Shown here: positions 52,209-60,519 of the stretch, one piece after another
Layout of the letters: the number at the start of each line of letters is the position of its first letter
How positions within the stretch are numbered: the stretch's first letter is position 1
NCBI GenBank assembly: GCA_045106735.1
Contig: JBGCEZ010000013.1
Coordinates: 1-64,000 of the forward strand
Reading direction: 5' to 3'
Origin: JBGCEZ01 sp045106735
GTDB lineage: Bacteria > Planctomycetota > Phycisphaerae > Phycisphaerales > SM1A02
Length of the DNA stretch: 64,000 nucleotides
The notes under the pieces: generated by a model
Told to the model about the DNA's origin: nothing
Databases searched by the model: none
The model's input: the letters and a program-made list of their open reading frames with translations, nothing else
Position numbers and translations under genes: made by a program

Positions 52209-52703
52209 GTGGGCCTCTTCATCAATGGTCACCGCCTGAAGGCCGCTGCATTCTCGCTGCACCAATTCTGCGGCGCGGTGCGCACGATCTTCCCGGACTT
52301 GGTCGACGACCGAGTTGTGGAAGCCGTCACGGCGTTCTTGTACCTCCGGGTCGCCGAAGAAACCTTTGGTCGCCGTTTCGCTGCTGCCCTGCGCTCGCGA
52401 GCGCGCGAAACGTACAAGTTCAGCGACTGGTCGGAGATCGAGTCGCGCATCGCCCGAATTGAACACAACATTGAAGCGTTCGATGCAACCAGCGCTGAAC
52501 TCGACCCGGCGCTGATGGCCGAGGAAGAATTCACCCGTCACGTCCGCAGCGTCATACGCTCCATCTTGCTCGAAGCGAACAATCCGTGGCAGGACACCAA
52601 CATTGTCCGGCACACGTTCCCCCGCTTCGAAAACGCAGTGGTCCGAATCCAGAAGCATCTCGAAGGCATCAAGGGACAGTCAACGTTCCTCATGCGCCGC
52701 TGA
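52209..52703 (+). CDS. Conserved-looking cytoplasmic protein of unknown function
   Basis: 164 residues, mainly helical, without signal or membrane segments. Visible: VGLFINGHRLKAAAFSLHQF at the start, TFGRRFAAALRSRARETYKF near 55-75, a helical Glu-rich middle, and RHTFPRFENAVVRIQKHLEG near the end. I do not recognise the family. The start at GTG 52209 is chosen because GGAG lies 8 nt upstream; it follows the large low-complexity gene by 129 bp. The frame stays open for 73 codons after its TGA stop (see findings). Confidence 0.75.
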   Translation: MGLFINGHRLKAAAFSLHQFCGAVRTIFPDLVDDRVVEAVTAFLYLRVAEETFGRRFAAALRSRARETYKFSDWSEIESRIARIEHNIEAFDATSAELDPALMAEEEFTRHVRSVIRSILLEANNPWQDTNIVRHTFPRFENAVVRIQKHLEGIKGQSTFLMRR

Positions 52704-52769
52704 GACGCGCCTGCGCATCCCGAACCTTCGTCCCGATCAGCCGAGCCGGTGAACCTTGGCGCCGACCCT

Positions 52770-52841
52770 GCCGCCCACCCGGTCGCCGACGTCGCCGCGC
52801 ACCCGGTTGCCCACGTGGCCGCCCACCCGGTCGCCCCGGTG
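52770..52841. repeat. Three tandem 24-bp repeats
   Basis: Each unit is GCCGCCCACCCGGTCGCC (with one or two changes) followed by a 6-bp variable spacer (GACGTC, CACGTG, CCGGTG). They lie just past the stop of the 52209-52703 gene, in frame with it. Confidence 0.85.
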
Positions 52842-52896
52842 GCCGCCGAACTCCGAAGTCTCCGTGCGAGCGTCGCCGGGGCCAGGGCGGCCGTGC

Positions 52897-53625
52897 TTAC
52901 GGAAGCCGCGCTTCAAACACGATGAGCCGTTCTCGGTGGATCCCGTCGACCACTGAGTACGCGTTCGGCAGCCGCGCGATCTCGCGCATGAACGCTTCGT
53001 CTTCAAAGTAATACGCTCGGAACGGCCCGCTGGTCTCACCGACGACGCGGACTTGCATGCCGTGTTCTTCCATGAGCCGGATCGAGCGCGGAATGTCGGC
53101 CATCGACGACTGAATGAAGACGAGTCGCCCGCCAGGCCGGACGAGCTTGTGGGCGTCATTGATCAGCATGTCAATGAAGTATCGGCGATGCCGCTTGCCG
53201 CTCTGGCAGAACGGCGGATTCGTGACGAGCGTGTCCCAAGGCGCTTCGCCGGAGTGCGATGCACCCGGGACGTGGGTCCAATCGGCCACGTGGTAGTCGA
53301 TCGGAATCGTCGCCCCGTGTTTGCGCAGGTTGTGCTCGGCGTTGGCGTTGGCCTCGGCCGTGATTTCCGTCAGCGTCATCCGGGCCGCGCCACGAGCGGC
53401 CAACAGAATCGCGTGGATTCCGCAGCCGGTTCCGAGTTCCAGAACGTGTTCGCCGCTGAAATCCAGTTGCATCAGCATTCGGCCCAGATGCATGCCATGG
53501 GGCGTCGGATTCCAGACGCCCGCCGGCACATCGAGCTTCAGTTCAAGGTCGGCAAACGCTGCTTCCAGGGTCGCCGGATACAGGTTGTCGCCGTGTCGTT
53601 CCTCGGGCCGTTCTCCGTGAGGCAC
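52897..53625 (-). CDS. SAM-dependent methyltransferase with NPPF motif (MTS/PrmC type)
   Basis: 242 residues. SAM-binding motif I is VLELGTGCGIH (61-71), and NPPF (136-139) is the catalytic motif of methyltransferases that modify the exocyclic or side-chain amide/amino nitrogen of RNA bases or Gln (RsmC, TrmN6, PrmC relatives). The N-terminus with NLYPATLEAAF and GMHLGRML places it near the MTS branch, but the substrate is not determined. The start is GTG 53625, with AAGGTGG 6 nt upstream. A 112-bp gap to the next gene upstream holds no clear feature. Confidence 0.85.
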   Translation of the reverse strand: MPHGERPEERHGDNLYPATLEAAFADLELKLDVPAGVWNPTPHGMHLGRMLMQLDFSGEHVLELGTGCGIHAILLAARGAARMTLTEITAEANANAEHNLRKHGATIPIDYHVADWTHVPGASHSGEAPWDTLVTNPPFCQSGKRHRRYFIDMLINDAHKLVRPGGRLVFIQSSMADIPRSIRLMEEHGMQVRVVGETSGPFRAYYFEDEAFMREIARLPNAYSVVDGIHRERLIVFEARLP

Positions 53626-53737
53626 GGATGACCACCTTTCGTGCAAATGGTTCAGGCTGCGGTGCGGCGAAGCGGACTCCCTCGCTCCGCGTCGGCCAGC
53701 CTTCCCGGCCGGCGAACATGCACTGCACGGAGCTGTC

Positions 53738-55264
53738 TCAGCCCTCGGACGGCATCTTATCAACCAGGAACGCCTCCAGCCGGCGTCCCACCCGCAGCAC
53801 ATGGAGATCGATCGGCACCTCGCCCCGGCCGCGAAGCTTGCGGCTGGCCACGTCCGGATCCACCGCCCCGCCGCGCGTCCGCACCGTCACGATTCCCGCA
53901 TCGAGCGCTCGGAGCCGTTCGCGCACGCGTTCAAGTCGCCAGGGCATCACTTCACGCACGGTCCAGGCGGTGAACCACGGGGAGGCGACCGGTTCCGGCG
54001 TCGCGATGATCCCCAAGCCCGGGGCCAATTCCGAGGCCGCGAATCCCTCGGGCACCGAGGCCGCGAGTGCCGTCCACACGAGCCGGGCCCGCTCGATGGC
54101 CGGATGCGGCACCAGCAGGCAGTCGCCCGGCGCGGGCGGGCCGTGGGCCACGAGATGCGACCACGTTGCGTCATCGCTTGCCGCGTCACCGGCGATCGTC
54201 ACGCGTTCGGTCCGGGCCAGCCCCGATTGCGTGGCCCGTCGTCCATGGACGCTCGCTCCGTCGCCGTACCAGGCCACGGCTTGCACCATGCGACCGGCAC
54301 GGGCGATGTACTCGAGCTCGGCGCGGCCCAAGCCGACGTTGGCCAAATCATCGGCCGGTTCATTGGCCGGTTCGTCGGCCGTTTCACTGGCTGCCTGATT
54401 GGCCGTTTCACTGGCTGCTTGATTGGCCGCGGAGAGTTCGGCGGCTGAAACGCCCGGCCCAAGTTTGACGGCCAGTCGCCAAGCCTTCGTGACCAACGCG
54501 GCGATCACATCCGGCCCAGGATCGTGATCTTCCAGTCGCAGTCGACGACGACCCTGCAGTTCTTGCCGACGTGAGGGATCGAGATGCACGGCCGCGCCCG
54601 CGCAGTGGGTGGCGAACGCAGCATCGATCGTCTCGGCGACCCCGACGAGTTCGCACGCGCTCGACCCGACGCGTGGCGGCGACGCATCGGCATCGGCCGC
54701 GGTGGACGACCATCGGACCAGTGTGGGACGTCCAACGGCGTGCCCGGCGAGGGCCACGTTGTGCATGGCCATTCGGAGTCGTCGCTCATCACGGTCGACC
54801 AGCACGATGCGCCGCACGTGCGGGAGCTCGACCAATCGCATCGCGTCGCCGCCGGCACCACAGCCGAGGTCCCAGACCACCGGCGCGCCCTCGGCCAATC
54901 GCTGCATTTTGGGACGCGAGACATCCACCGCGGTCGCTTGCTCAGCGCCTTCCCGGTCAGAGAGTGCGCGCTCGGCTTCCGGCCAACGGTCTTCCAGCCG
55001 CCGCCGGGCAATCACCGCGTCAATCGCCGCGGCCACCGTCGCTTGATCTGCGACCTTGCGCCAGCGCATGATGTGCCGCGCCGTGGGCGGCTCGTCGCCC
55101 GACCAGTCGGCCGCGATCTGCTGCAGCAAGGGATGCCCGGATCGGGCCGCGTCGTCCCCATCGACATCCACCACATCGCGCGTGACGCCCTCCGACGCCG
55201 CAGCGACCGGATCGGCGAGGGACAATTCGCGCCAGGGCCGCGCCGCATCCACCGGGTCGGTCAC
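53738..55264 (-). CDS. THUMP-like SAM-dependent methyltransferase
   Basis: 508 residues. SAM motif I is WDLGCGAGGD (131-140) and the catalytic segment is HLDPSRR (227-233), as in the class-I methyltransferases with a THUMP-like C-terminal domain (PF18096 type), which are common in Planctomycetota and Actinobacteria. Substrate unknown; RNA is likely from the fold. The middle is interrupted near residues 282-308 by Ala/Asn/Glu/Thr repeats encoded by 24-bp direct repeats (54353-54424). ATGA overlap with the upstream membrane-protein gene. Confidence 0.85.
   Translation of the reverse strand: MTDPVDAARPWRELSLADPVAAASEGVTRDVVDVDGDDAARSGHPLLQQIAADWSGDEPPTARHIMRWRKVADQATVAAAIDAVIARRRLEDRWPEAERALSDREGAEQATAVDVSRPKMQRLAEGAPVVWDLGCGAGGDAMRLVELPHVRRIVLVDRDERRLRMAMHNVALAGHAVGRPTLVRWSSTAADADASPPRVGSSACELVGVAETIDAAFATHCAGAAVHLDPSRRQELQGRRRLRLEDHDPGPDVIAALVTKAWRLAVKLGPGVSAAELSAANQAASETANQAASETADEPANEPADDLANVGLGRAELEYIARAGRMVQAVAWYGDGASVHGRRATQSGLARTERVTIAGDAASDDATWSHLVAHGPPAPGDCLLVPHPAIERARLVWTALAASVPEGFAASELAPGLGIIATPEPVASPWFTAWTVREVMPWRLERVRERLRALDAGIVTVRTRGGAVDPDVASRKLRGRGEVPIDLHVLRVGRRLEAFLVDKMPSEG
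54353..54424 (-). repeat. Tandem 24-bp repeats inside the THUMP-like gene
   Basis: Two 24-bp units at 54377 and 54401 differ at one base; degenerate 12-bp GGCCGGTTC units precede them from about 54353. Encoded on the minus strand as ANQAASET-type peptides. Confidence 0.85.
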
Positions 55265-56196
55265 GCTCCGGTCTCGCCCCCGGGCCGGCCATCGGTCCCG
55301 GCCAGATCAGCCGCGGGGGCCGATGGGGTGTACGCCGCCGCCCGCCGCACCATCGGTCGCGGCGCTGCGTCCTTCTGAGGATCGTCTTCGTGTTCGAGGA
55401 ACCCACGGGCCCAGCCCAGGCCCATGGACCCGCCGATCATGCCGCCGGCGACCCACATGAGTCCGTGGACCGGTCCGGGCGACGGGACGCCGTACATCCG
55501 CACGAAGGCTTCGGCGTCGGCTCCCAGACGGACTTCAGCGACGACGAGGGCGACAGCGCCAACGAGCACCACCGCCGGCACCAGGAGGTATGGCTGAATA
55601 TGCGGGCTGGCGAGCCGGGCGGCGAGCCCCGCACCAACCCCGGCCACGACCGCGGCACCGAGCGCCTGGCCGACGACTGGCGTGCGGCTGACGATCCACG
55701 CGACTGGCAAAGCCGCCACGCAGGCCGCGGCGAATCGAATCGCGGCCACGCTGGCGAACGGCGAAGGTCGACTCCCGTCGACGGTGGGTTCGACATCGGG
55801 CAACTCGCCGGCCCCGCGGATCACCGCGGCGGCCGTGACACCACCCACCACGGCCCAGATCACCGTCTCGATCGCCAGGCCGCGAACCGAGCCGCCGCCG
55901 ATGATGAAGGTGTCCATGGCCCCCATCCGCCACGCGAGGCCAAAGAACGCCCAGCCGGCGACAAAGAGCCCGACCGCGGGATTTGAAAAGCGTCCGACGA
56001 GGATCCCGATCACCATCGCGGAGACGGAGGCCACCACGATCGCCCCAATCGCGGCCACGAGGCTCGAGGCGTCGAAGATCGATGGCTGGATCAGGCCTGC
56101 GCCGCCGCGGAACGCGCCAGCCGCGGACGCTCCGATCACGCCGGCCACGATCGAGCCAACGACGAGGGCGGAATTGCGAAGGACATCCTGCAGCAT
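55261..56196 (-). CDS. Polytopic membrane protein of unknown function
   Basis: 311 residues with about eight membrane helices, many Ala/Gly/Val-rich (residues about 10-30, 45-70, 75-90, 100-122, 150-168, 175-195, 200-222, 245-262). The C-terminal 45 residues are polar and basic. I recognise no family. Start at 56196. Divergent from the histidine ammonia-lyase gene; the 177-bp gap between them contains three 12-bp repeats. Confidence 0.78.
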   Translation of the reverse strand: MLQDVLRNSALVVGSIVAGVIGASAAGAFRGGAGLIQPSIFDASSLVAAIGAIVVASVSAMVIGILVGRFSNPAVGLFVAGWAFFGLAWRMGAMDTFIIGGGSVRGLAIETVIWAVVGGVTAAAVIRGAGELPDVEPTVDGSRPSPFASVAAIRFAAACVAALPVAWIVSRTPVVGQALGAAVVAGVGAGLAARLASPHIQPYLLVPAVVLVGAVALVVAEVRLGADAEAFVRMYGVPSPGPVHGLMWVAGGMIGGSMGLGWARGFLEHEDDPQKDAAPRPMVRRAAAYTPSAPAADLAGTDGRPGGETGA

Positions 56197-56281
56197 GCGG
56201 CATTCCGAACGGGTGGAAGTGGGAGTCCGGACGCGGGTCCGGCGGAAACGTAGTCTATCAGCCCCCCGCCGGCGGCCTCGG

Positions 56282-56317
56282 CCCTTCGCTCGGCCGTTCG
56301 CTCGGTCCCTTGCTTGG
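56282..56317. repeat. Three tandem 12-bp repeats in a divergent promoter region
   Basis: CCCTTCGCTCGG, CCGTTCGCTCGG and TCCCTTGCTTGG in series between the membrane-protein and hutH genes. Confidence 0.7.
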
Positions 56318-56373
56318 CCACCTCACCATCGCCGCTTCGTGCCCCTCGCCCTGACCTCTCCCGAGCCCCGCGC

Positions 56374-57966
56374 ATGTCCGATCCTGCCGCCGACGCCCCC
56401 TTCGACTCGCCCGTGACCCTCGATGGCCGGCCCCTCACGATCGACGAGATTGAATCGGTGGCCCGGGGCCATCGGCCGGTCGAGCTGGCGGAGGCCTCCC
56501 GCCGCGCCATGGACCGGGCCCGGGCGATCGTCGAGGCCGCCGCCGTCGGCCCCGATGCGGTCTACGGCGTGAACACGGGATTCGGTTCGCTCTCGCGTCA
56601 GCGAATTGATGCCGATGCAATCGCCGACGTGCAGATCAACATCGTCCGTTCCCACGCCGCCGGCGTTGGCGCCCCGCTGCCCAAGGATCTGGTTCGGGCG
56701 ATGATGGTCCTGCTGGCGGCGAGCCTGGCTCGCGGCCGATCGGGAGCCCGGCCCCTGGTGGTCGATGGCCTCCTGGCGATGCTCGCGGCCGACATCACCC
56801 CGGTGGTGCCGGGAGTTGGATCGGTTGGCGCGTCTGGCGACCTCGCGCCCCTTTCGCATGTGGCCCTCGCGCTGATCGGGGAAGGGCCCGTCACGCACGC
56901 CGCCGACCCGAATCCGATGCCCGCGGCCGACGCCATGCGTGCGTGCGGCATCTCGCCGGTCGCGCTCGGGGCCAAGGAAGGTCTCGCGCTGCTCAACGGC
57001 ACCCATCTCATGGCCGCGATGGGCGCGTTGGCCGTCGCCGACGCCGAACGGCTGATTGACGCCTCGATCGGGGCGGCGGCAATGGCGGTTGATGCCAGCC
57101 GCGCATCGGCCGGACCGTTTGATGCCCGCATCCACGCCGCGCGCACGCAACCTGGGCAGCAGCGCGTTGCCTCGGCACTGCGCACGATGCTGGCCGGGTC
57201 GGCGATTCTCGAATCGCATCGAGTGGACGATCCGCGGGTGCAGGATCCGTATTGCTTGCGCTGCATCCCGCAGGTCATCGGTGCGGTGGTTGACGCGGTG
57301 GCCAGCGTCCGCACGGTCATCGACCGCGAACTTGGCGCGGTGACCGACAATCCGCTGGTCTTTCTCGACGACGATGCGGCCAACGCCCCGGTCAGCGGCG
57401 ACATCGTCAGCGGTGGCAACTTCCACGGCATGCCTCTGGCCATCGCCCTCGACCACCTGAGCATCGCCCTCTGTCACCTCGCCGGCATCAGCGAACGCCG
57501 CACGTACTGGCTGCTCGCCGCGGCCGACCCGCAGAATCCGTTGCCGCCTCACCTCAGCCCGGTTCCAGGACTGCACAGCGGACTCATGATCACGCAGTAC
57601 ACGGCCGCCGCGTGCGTCAACGAGTTGCAGGTGCTCGCCGCCCCGGCCAGCGTCGGCAACATTCCGACCAGCGCCGGCATTGAGGACTACAACAGCTTTG
57701 GCCCCACGGCCGGACACCAGGCCCGGCAGGCGATCGAGCGCGTTCGAACCGTGATCGCCATCGAAATGCTCGTCATGAGTGAGGGCCTGGACGGCCAGCG
57801 TCCCGAGCGATCCGGGGCCCACGTCGAGGATCTGCACACCCGCATTCGGACCCACGTCCCACGATTGGTCGCCGATCGCCCCCCATCGCCCGATATCGCG
57901 GTGCTGGAGGCCCATATTGCGACCGGCGGCCTGGCCAGCGGCGCCTGGTCGGCGGCGGAAGCTTGA
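56374..57966 (+). CDS. hutH: Histidine ammonia-lyase
   Basis: 530 residues, matching the usual length of about 510. The Ala-Ser-Gly triad that cyclises to the MIO electrophile is at 153-155 (VGASGDLAPLSH), and YGVNTGFG (64-71) holds the catalytic Tyr. FHGMPLAIALDH, GLHSGLMITQYTAAA and NSFGPTAGHQARQ are conserved downstream. It converts histidine to urocanate. No hutU, hutI or other histidine-catabolic gene lies alongside, so the pathway may be elsewhere or the substrate differ (tyrosine or phenylalanine lyases share this fold). Upstream Shine-Dalgarno weak; start taken as the first ATG after the divergent region. Confidence 0.93.
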   Translation: MSDPAADAPFDSPVTLDGRPLTIDEIESVARGHRPVELAEASRRAMDRARAIVEAAAVGPDAVYGVNTGFGSLSRQRIDADAIADVQINIVRSHAAGVGAPLPKDLVRAMMVLLAASLARGRSGARPLVVDGLLAMLAADITPVVPGVGSVGASGDLAPLSHVALALIGEGPVTHAADPNPMPAADAMRACGISPVALGAKEGLALLNGTHLMAAMGALAVADAERLIDASIGAAAMAVDASRASAGPFDARIHAARTQPGQQRVASALRTMLAGSAILESHRVDDPRVQDPYCLRCIPQVIGAVVDAVASVRTVIDRELGAVTDNPLVFLDDDAANAPVSGDIVSGGNFHGMPLAIALDHLSIALCHLAGISERRTYWLLAAADPQNPLPPHLSPVPGLHSGLMITQYTAAACVNELQVLAAPASVGNIPTSAGIEDYNSFGPTAGHQARQAIERVRTVIAIEMLVMSEGLDGQRPERSGAHVEDLHTRIRTHVPRLVADRPPSPDIAVLEAHIATGGLASGAWSAAEA

Positions 57967-58029
57967 ATCTGCAGGCCCGGGCCAGCCGATACAGATGGTG
58001 ACGATGCCCCGATTCCAGGAGTTCCGCCG

Positions 58030-58671
58030 ATGTACCGACTGCCCTTGGCTTCCCTGTTGCCCCTGCACCGACTCGCTGGGCTCGCCCTCGGTTGCACGCT
58101 CCTCATGACCGCGTGCGCGAGCGCCCCGCGCACCGCGGCCGTGACCAAGCCCGGTCCGCTGCCGACGGTGGCGAACGTCGACTTGGGGAAGTACACCGGA
58201 CAGTGGTACGAGGTGGCGCGCTACGACAATCGATGGCAACGGGGCACGGTCAATGTCATCGCCGACTATTCGCTGTATCCGAACGGGACGATCAAGCTGG
58301 CCAACAGCGCCCGCAAAGATTCGCTGACCGGCAAGGTAAAGAAGGGCACGGGCAAGGGCTCCGTGAAGAAGGGCAGCAACAACGCCAAATGGCGGGTGCA
58401 GTTCGTCTGGCCGTTCAAGGCCGACTACTGGATCATCGACCTGTGCCCGGACTACCAGTGGGCGGTCGTCGGGCAACCGTCGCGCGACAATCTCTGGATT
58501 CTTTCGCGGACACCGGTCTTGGACGCGGACATCGTGACCGGCATCCACACGCGCCTGCAGACCAATGGCTACGACATCAAGAAGTTGGTGACAACGACCC
58601 AGCCGGTCGATGCCCCGACGTTCGCGCCCGGTGGCGGCATCGTTCAGCCGCCGAAGCCCGAAGGGGGCTGA
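58030..58671 (+). CDS. blc: Outer-membrane lipocalin lipoprotein (Blc-like)
   Basis: 213 residues. A lipobox LLMTAC with Cys29 marks a lipoprotein. The lipocalin fold begins with the GxW motif LGKYTGQWYEVARYDNR (52-68) and includes YSLYPNGTIKLAN and the DYQWAVVGQPSRDNLWILSR strand pair. Blc-type proteins bind lysophospholipids or fatty acids at the outer membrane. The insert near 100-115 is Lys/Gly/Ser-rich. The start at 58030 has GGAG 8 nt upstream. Followed by the terminator at 58697. Confidence 0.93.
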   Translation: MYRLPLASLLPLHRLAGLALGCTLLMTACASAPRTAAVTKPGPLPTVANVDLGKYTGQWYEVARYDNRWQRGTVNVIADYSLYPNGTIKLANSARKDSLTGKVKKGTGKGSVKKGSNNAKWRVQFVWPFKADYWIIDLCPDYQWAVVGQPSRDNLWILSRTPVLDADIVTGIHTRLQTNGYDIKKLVTTTQPVDAPTFAPGGGIVQPPKPEGG

Positions 58672-58696
58672 AGCACGCACGGGCCAGGTGACGCCC

Positions 58697-58724
58697 GCGC
58701 GACGGCGCTTTTCCGCCGTCGCGC
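58697..58724 (+). terminator. Strong hairpin terminator downstream of blc
   Basis: Perfect 11-bp arms (GCGCGACGGCG at 58697-58707, CGCCGTCGCGC at 58714-58724) closing a 6-nt loop CTTTTC. It isolates blc from the Cys-rich gene that follows at 58845. Confidence 0.7.
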
Positions 58725-58844
58725 GACGCATTCGAACGGTCCTCGACGACGAATTCGGATCATTCCCGCGCACGGGGCCCAGCCGCTCGGCCTTCCCCGG
58801 CACGGGGGCTTGTGTGGGTCCTCGCCCCCGCGAGGAGCCGATCC

Positions 58845-59486
58845 ATGCCCGAACGACCTGCCGTGTCCGTCGACGAGCTTCTTTCGTCGGAGCGTTCGAC
58901 CGCCGGTCCAACGTGGACGGCGACGATTGAACCATCGGCCGACGCGCCAGACACAGTTCGGCTGCGTCCCCATCTGGATGGACAGCCGTGCGGCGGCAGC
59001 ATCAGCGTCCCCAAGCAGGCGATCCGGTCCGTCCGGCCCACCGGCGTCCAAACTCCCGGCCGATCGCGGGCCGAGCTGGTCCACGTCGACTTCGACCGAA
59101 AGGCCTCGGTCCGTTGGGACGAACTGTTCGCGTCGCTCATGGCTGATGCTGCGGCGACGGTGGACGGCCAGTCCGCGACGCACGCCCGTCCTGGCGTCGG
59201 CCGCCCAGGCCTGTCCGGGCCCGGCACGCCGCCGTCTCGTCCTGCCCCCGGCCGGATCTCCACCATGAACCTGGCCCAAGGCGCGGCGATCGGACTGCAC
59301 GTCGATCCCGTCACCGGCGTCGCCACGGCGTTGCCGGGAGCCGGCAACCTGGGCTCAAGCCCGGGCGCGTTCGCCCCGCGCATGTGCGTGTGCAACGGAC
59401 AGCGGATGACGTGCTGCGAGTGGATCGGCTGGCCGATCGGCTTCATGTGCGAAGAGCTTCCGATCCGTTGCGGCGTCCTCAGCTGA
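58845..59486 (+). CDS. Cys-rich protein, first of a tandem paralogue pair
   Basis: 213 residues, no signal peptide. Two conserved parts: an N-terminal domain (about 20-110; TWTATIEPSADAP, VPKQAIRSVRPTG, LVHVDFDRKASVRWDELF) and a C-terminal Cys-rich motif (about 183-213) reading C-x-C-x6-C-C-x-W-x-G-W-P-x4-C-x6-C-G-x-L-S. A Gly/Pro/Ser-rich linker joins them. I know of no family matching either part. The start at 58845 has GGAG 7 nt upstream. The next gene encodes a paralogue; they lie 172 bp apart in the same direction and could be co-transcribed. Confidence 0.85.
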   Translation: MPERPAVSVDELLSSERSTAGPTWTATIEPSADAPDTVRLRPHLDGQPCGGSISVPKQAIRSVRPTGVQTPGRSRAELVHVDFDRKASVRWDELFASLMADAAATVDGQSATHARPGVGRPGLSGPGTPPSRPAPGRISTMNLAQGAAIGLHVDPVTGVATALPGAGNLGSSPGAFAPRMCVCNGQRMTCCEWIGWPIGFMCEELPIRCGVLS

Positions 59487-59658
59487 GTCAGGGCGTCGGC
59501 CGCATCCGTCGGCCGCATCCGTCGACGCCTTCACCGATCCGTCGCCTCCGCCTTGACGGGCGATGACCGCTCGCCGCCGACCTCGCCGTGCAGCGACGCA
59601 GTCGCGCCGCCACGATCCGTCCTTCGCATTCACTCCGACATCCCATCTGGAGCAACGC

Positions 59659-60396
59659 GTGCCCGAACCCACCGAAATGTCGCTCGACGCCTTCTTGGAA
59701 TCCGCCTCCACCCCGGCTCCCTGGTCCGCCACGATCAAGGCGATCGAGGGCGAACCGGACATGGTGCGGATCAGCCCGCACCTGCCCGATGGCGGATGTG
59801 GCTGCGGAGCTGGCATGCGCGTCCCCAAGTCGGCGATCCGCGCGGTGCGGCCGACGGGGCAACAGCACGCCTGCTGCGGCGGGATGGTCGACCTGGTCCA
59901 CGTCGACTTCGACCCCAAGGCTTCGGTCACGTGGGCGAACCTGTTCGAACAGTTGATGGCCGAGGCCGCCGACGCGATGGCCAATGCCACGAGCCGGCAG
60001 CACGACCATGGCCATTCGCACCACGATCACCACCACCACGCGCACGGAAGCCACGAATACGACGCAACCGCCAGCGGCGCCGGCGCAAGCCCGCAGCAAC
60101 TTGCGGCGATCGCGTCGGGCTTGATGCAGCAAGCGCAGGCGAATCCGGCGCTTCACGCCGCGATTCAGCCCGGCGTTCAGCCTGGCTCCCACGGCCCAAC
60201 GTTCGGCGTGGGCAACCAGCCAACCGCCCTTCCCGGGTTCCGGCTCCCGGACTGGCTTCCCGACGACTTCGGCCCGATCTGTTTCTGTGACGCCGACGGG
60301 AACTACCAGTGCTGCCAGTGGGCCGGCTTCCCGCGCATCCTGAAGAACTGCGTTCGAATCGGCATCCGCTGCGGCAGCCTGAGCAATCACTCTTGA
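59659..60396 (+). CDS. Cys- and His-rich protein, second of the tandem paralogue pair
   Basis: 245 residues from a GTG start with GGAG 6 nt upstream. It shares the N-terminal domain of the preceding gene (PWSATIKAIEGEPDM, VPKSAIRAVRPTG, LVHVDFDPKASVTWANLF) and the C-terminal motif C-x-C-x7-C-C-x-W-x-G-F-P-x5-C-x6-C-G-x-L-S. New features are added: extra cysteines in the N-terminal domain (GGCGCGAG and HACCGG) and a His-rich run, HDHGHSHHDHHHHAHGSH, near 113-130. Together these strongly suggest metal binding, perhaps Zn, Ni or Cu (inference). Function unknown; no metal-transport gene is adjacent. Confidence 0.85.
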   Translation: MPEPTEMSLDAFLESASTPAPWSATIKAIEGEPDMVRISPHLPDGGCGCGAGMRVPKSAIRAVRPTGQQHACCGGMVDLVHVDFDPKASVTWANLFEQLMAEAADAMANATSRQHDHGHSHHDHHHHAHGSHEYDATASGAGASPQQLAAIASGLMQQAQANPALHAAIQPGVQPGSHGPTFGVGNQPTALPGFRLPDWLPDDFGPICFCDADGNYQCCQWAGFPRILKNCVRIGIRCGSLSNHS

Positions 60397-60519
60397 TGTG
60401 GGCCGATCGCTCCGGCGCACCGAGTGCCGCCCGCACGCTCCGTACCGTCCATGCCGTTCGTCTCGTTCGGCTCGCCGATGCCATCCGTGCCGTCGGCACC
60501 GTCCGCGTCGCCCAAGGCG

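Noticed and set aside
52057..52239. Small Cys-containing open frame after the large low-complexity gene
   Set aside because: Overlaps the end of that gene and the start of the next in another frame; no ribosome site.
56323..58935. 870-codon open frame opposite hutH and blc
   Set aside because: Spans two real genes antisense; composition is dominated by Arg, Gly, His and Asp from codon complement.
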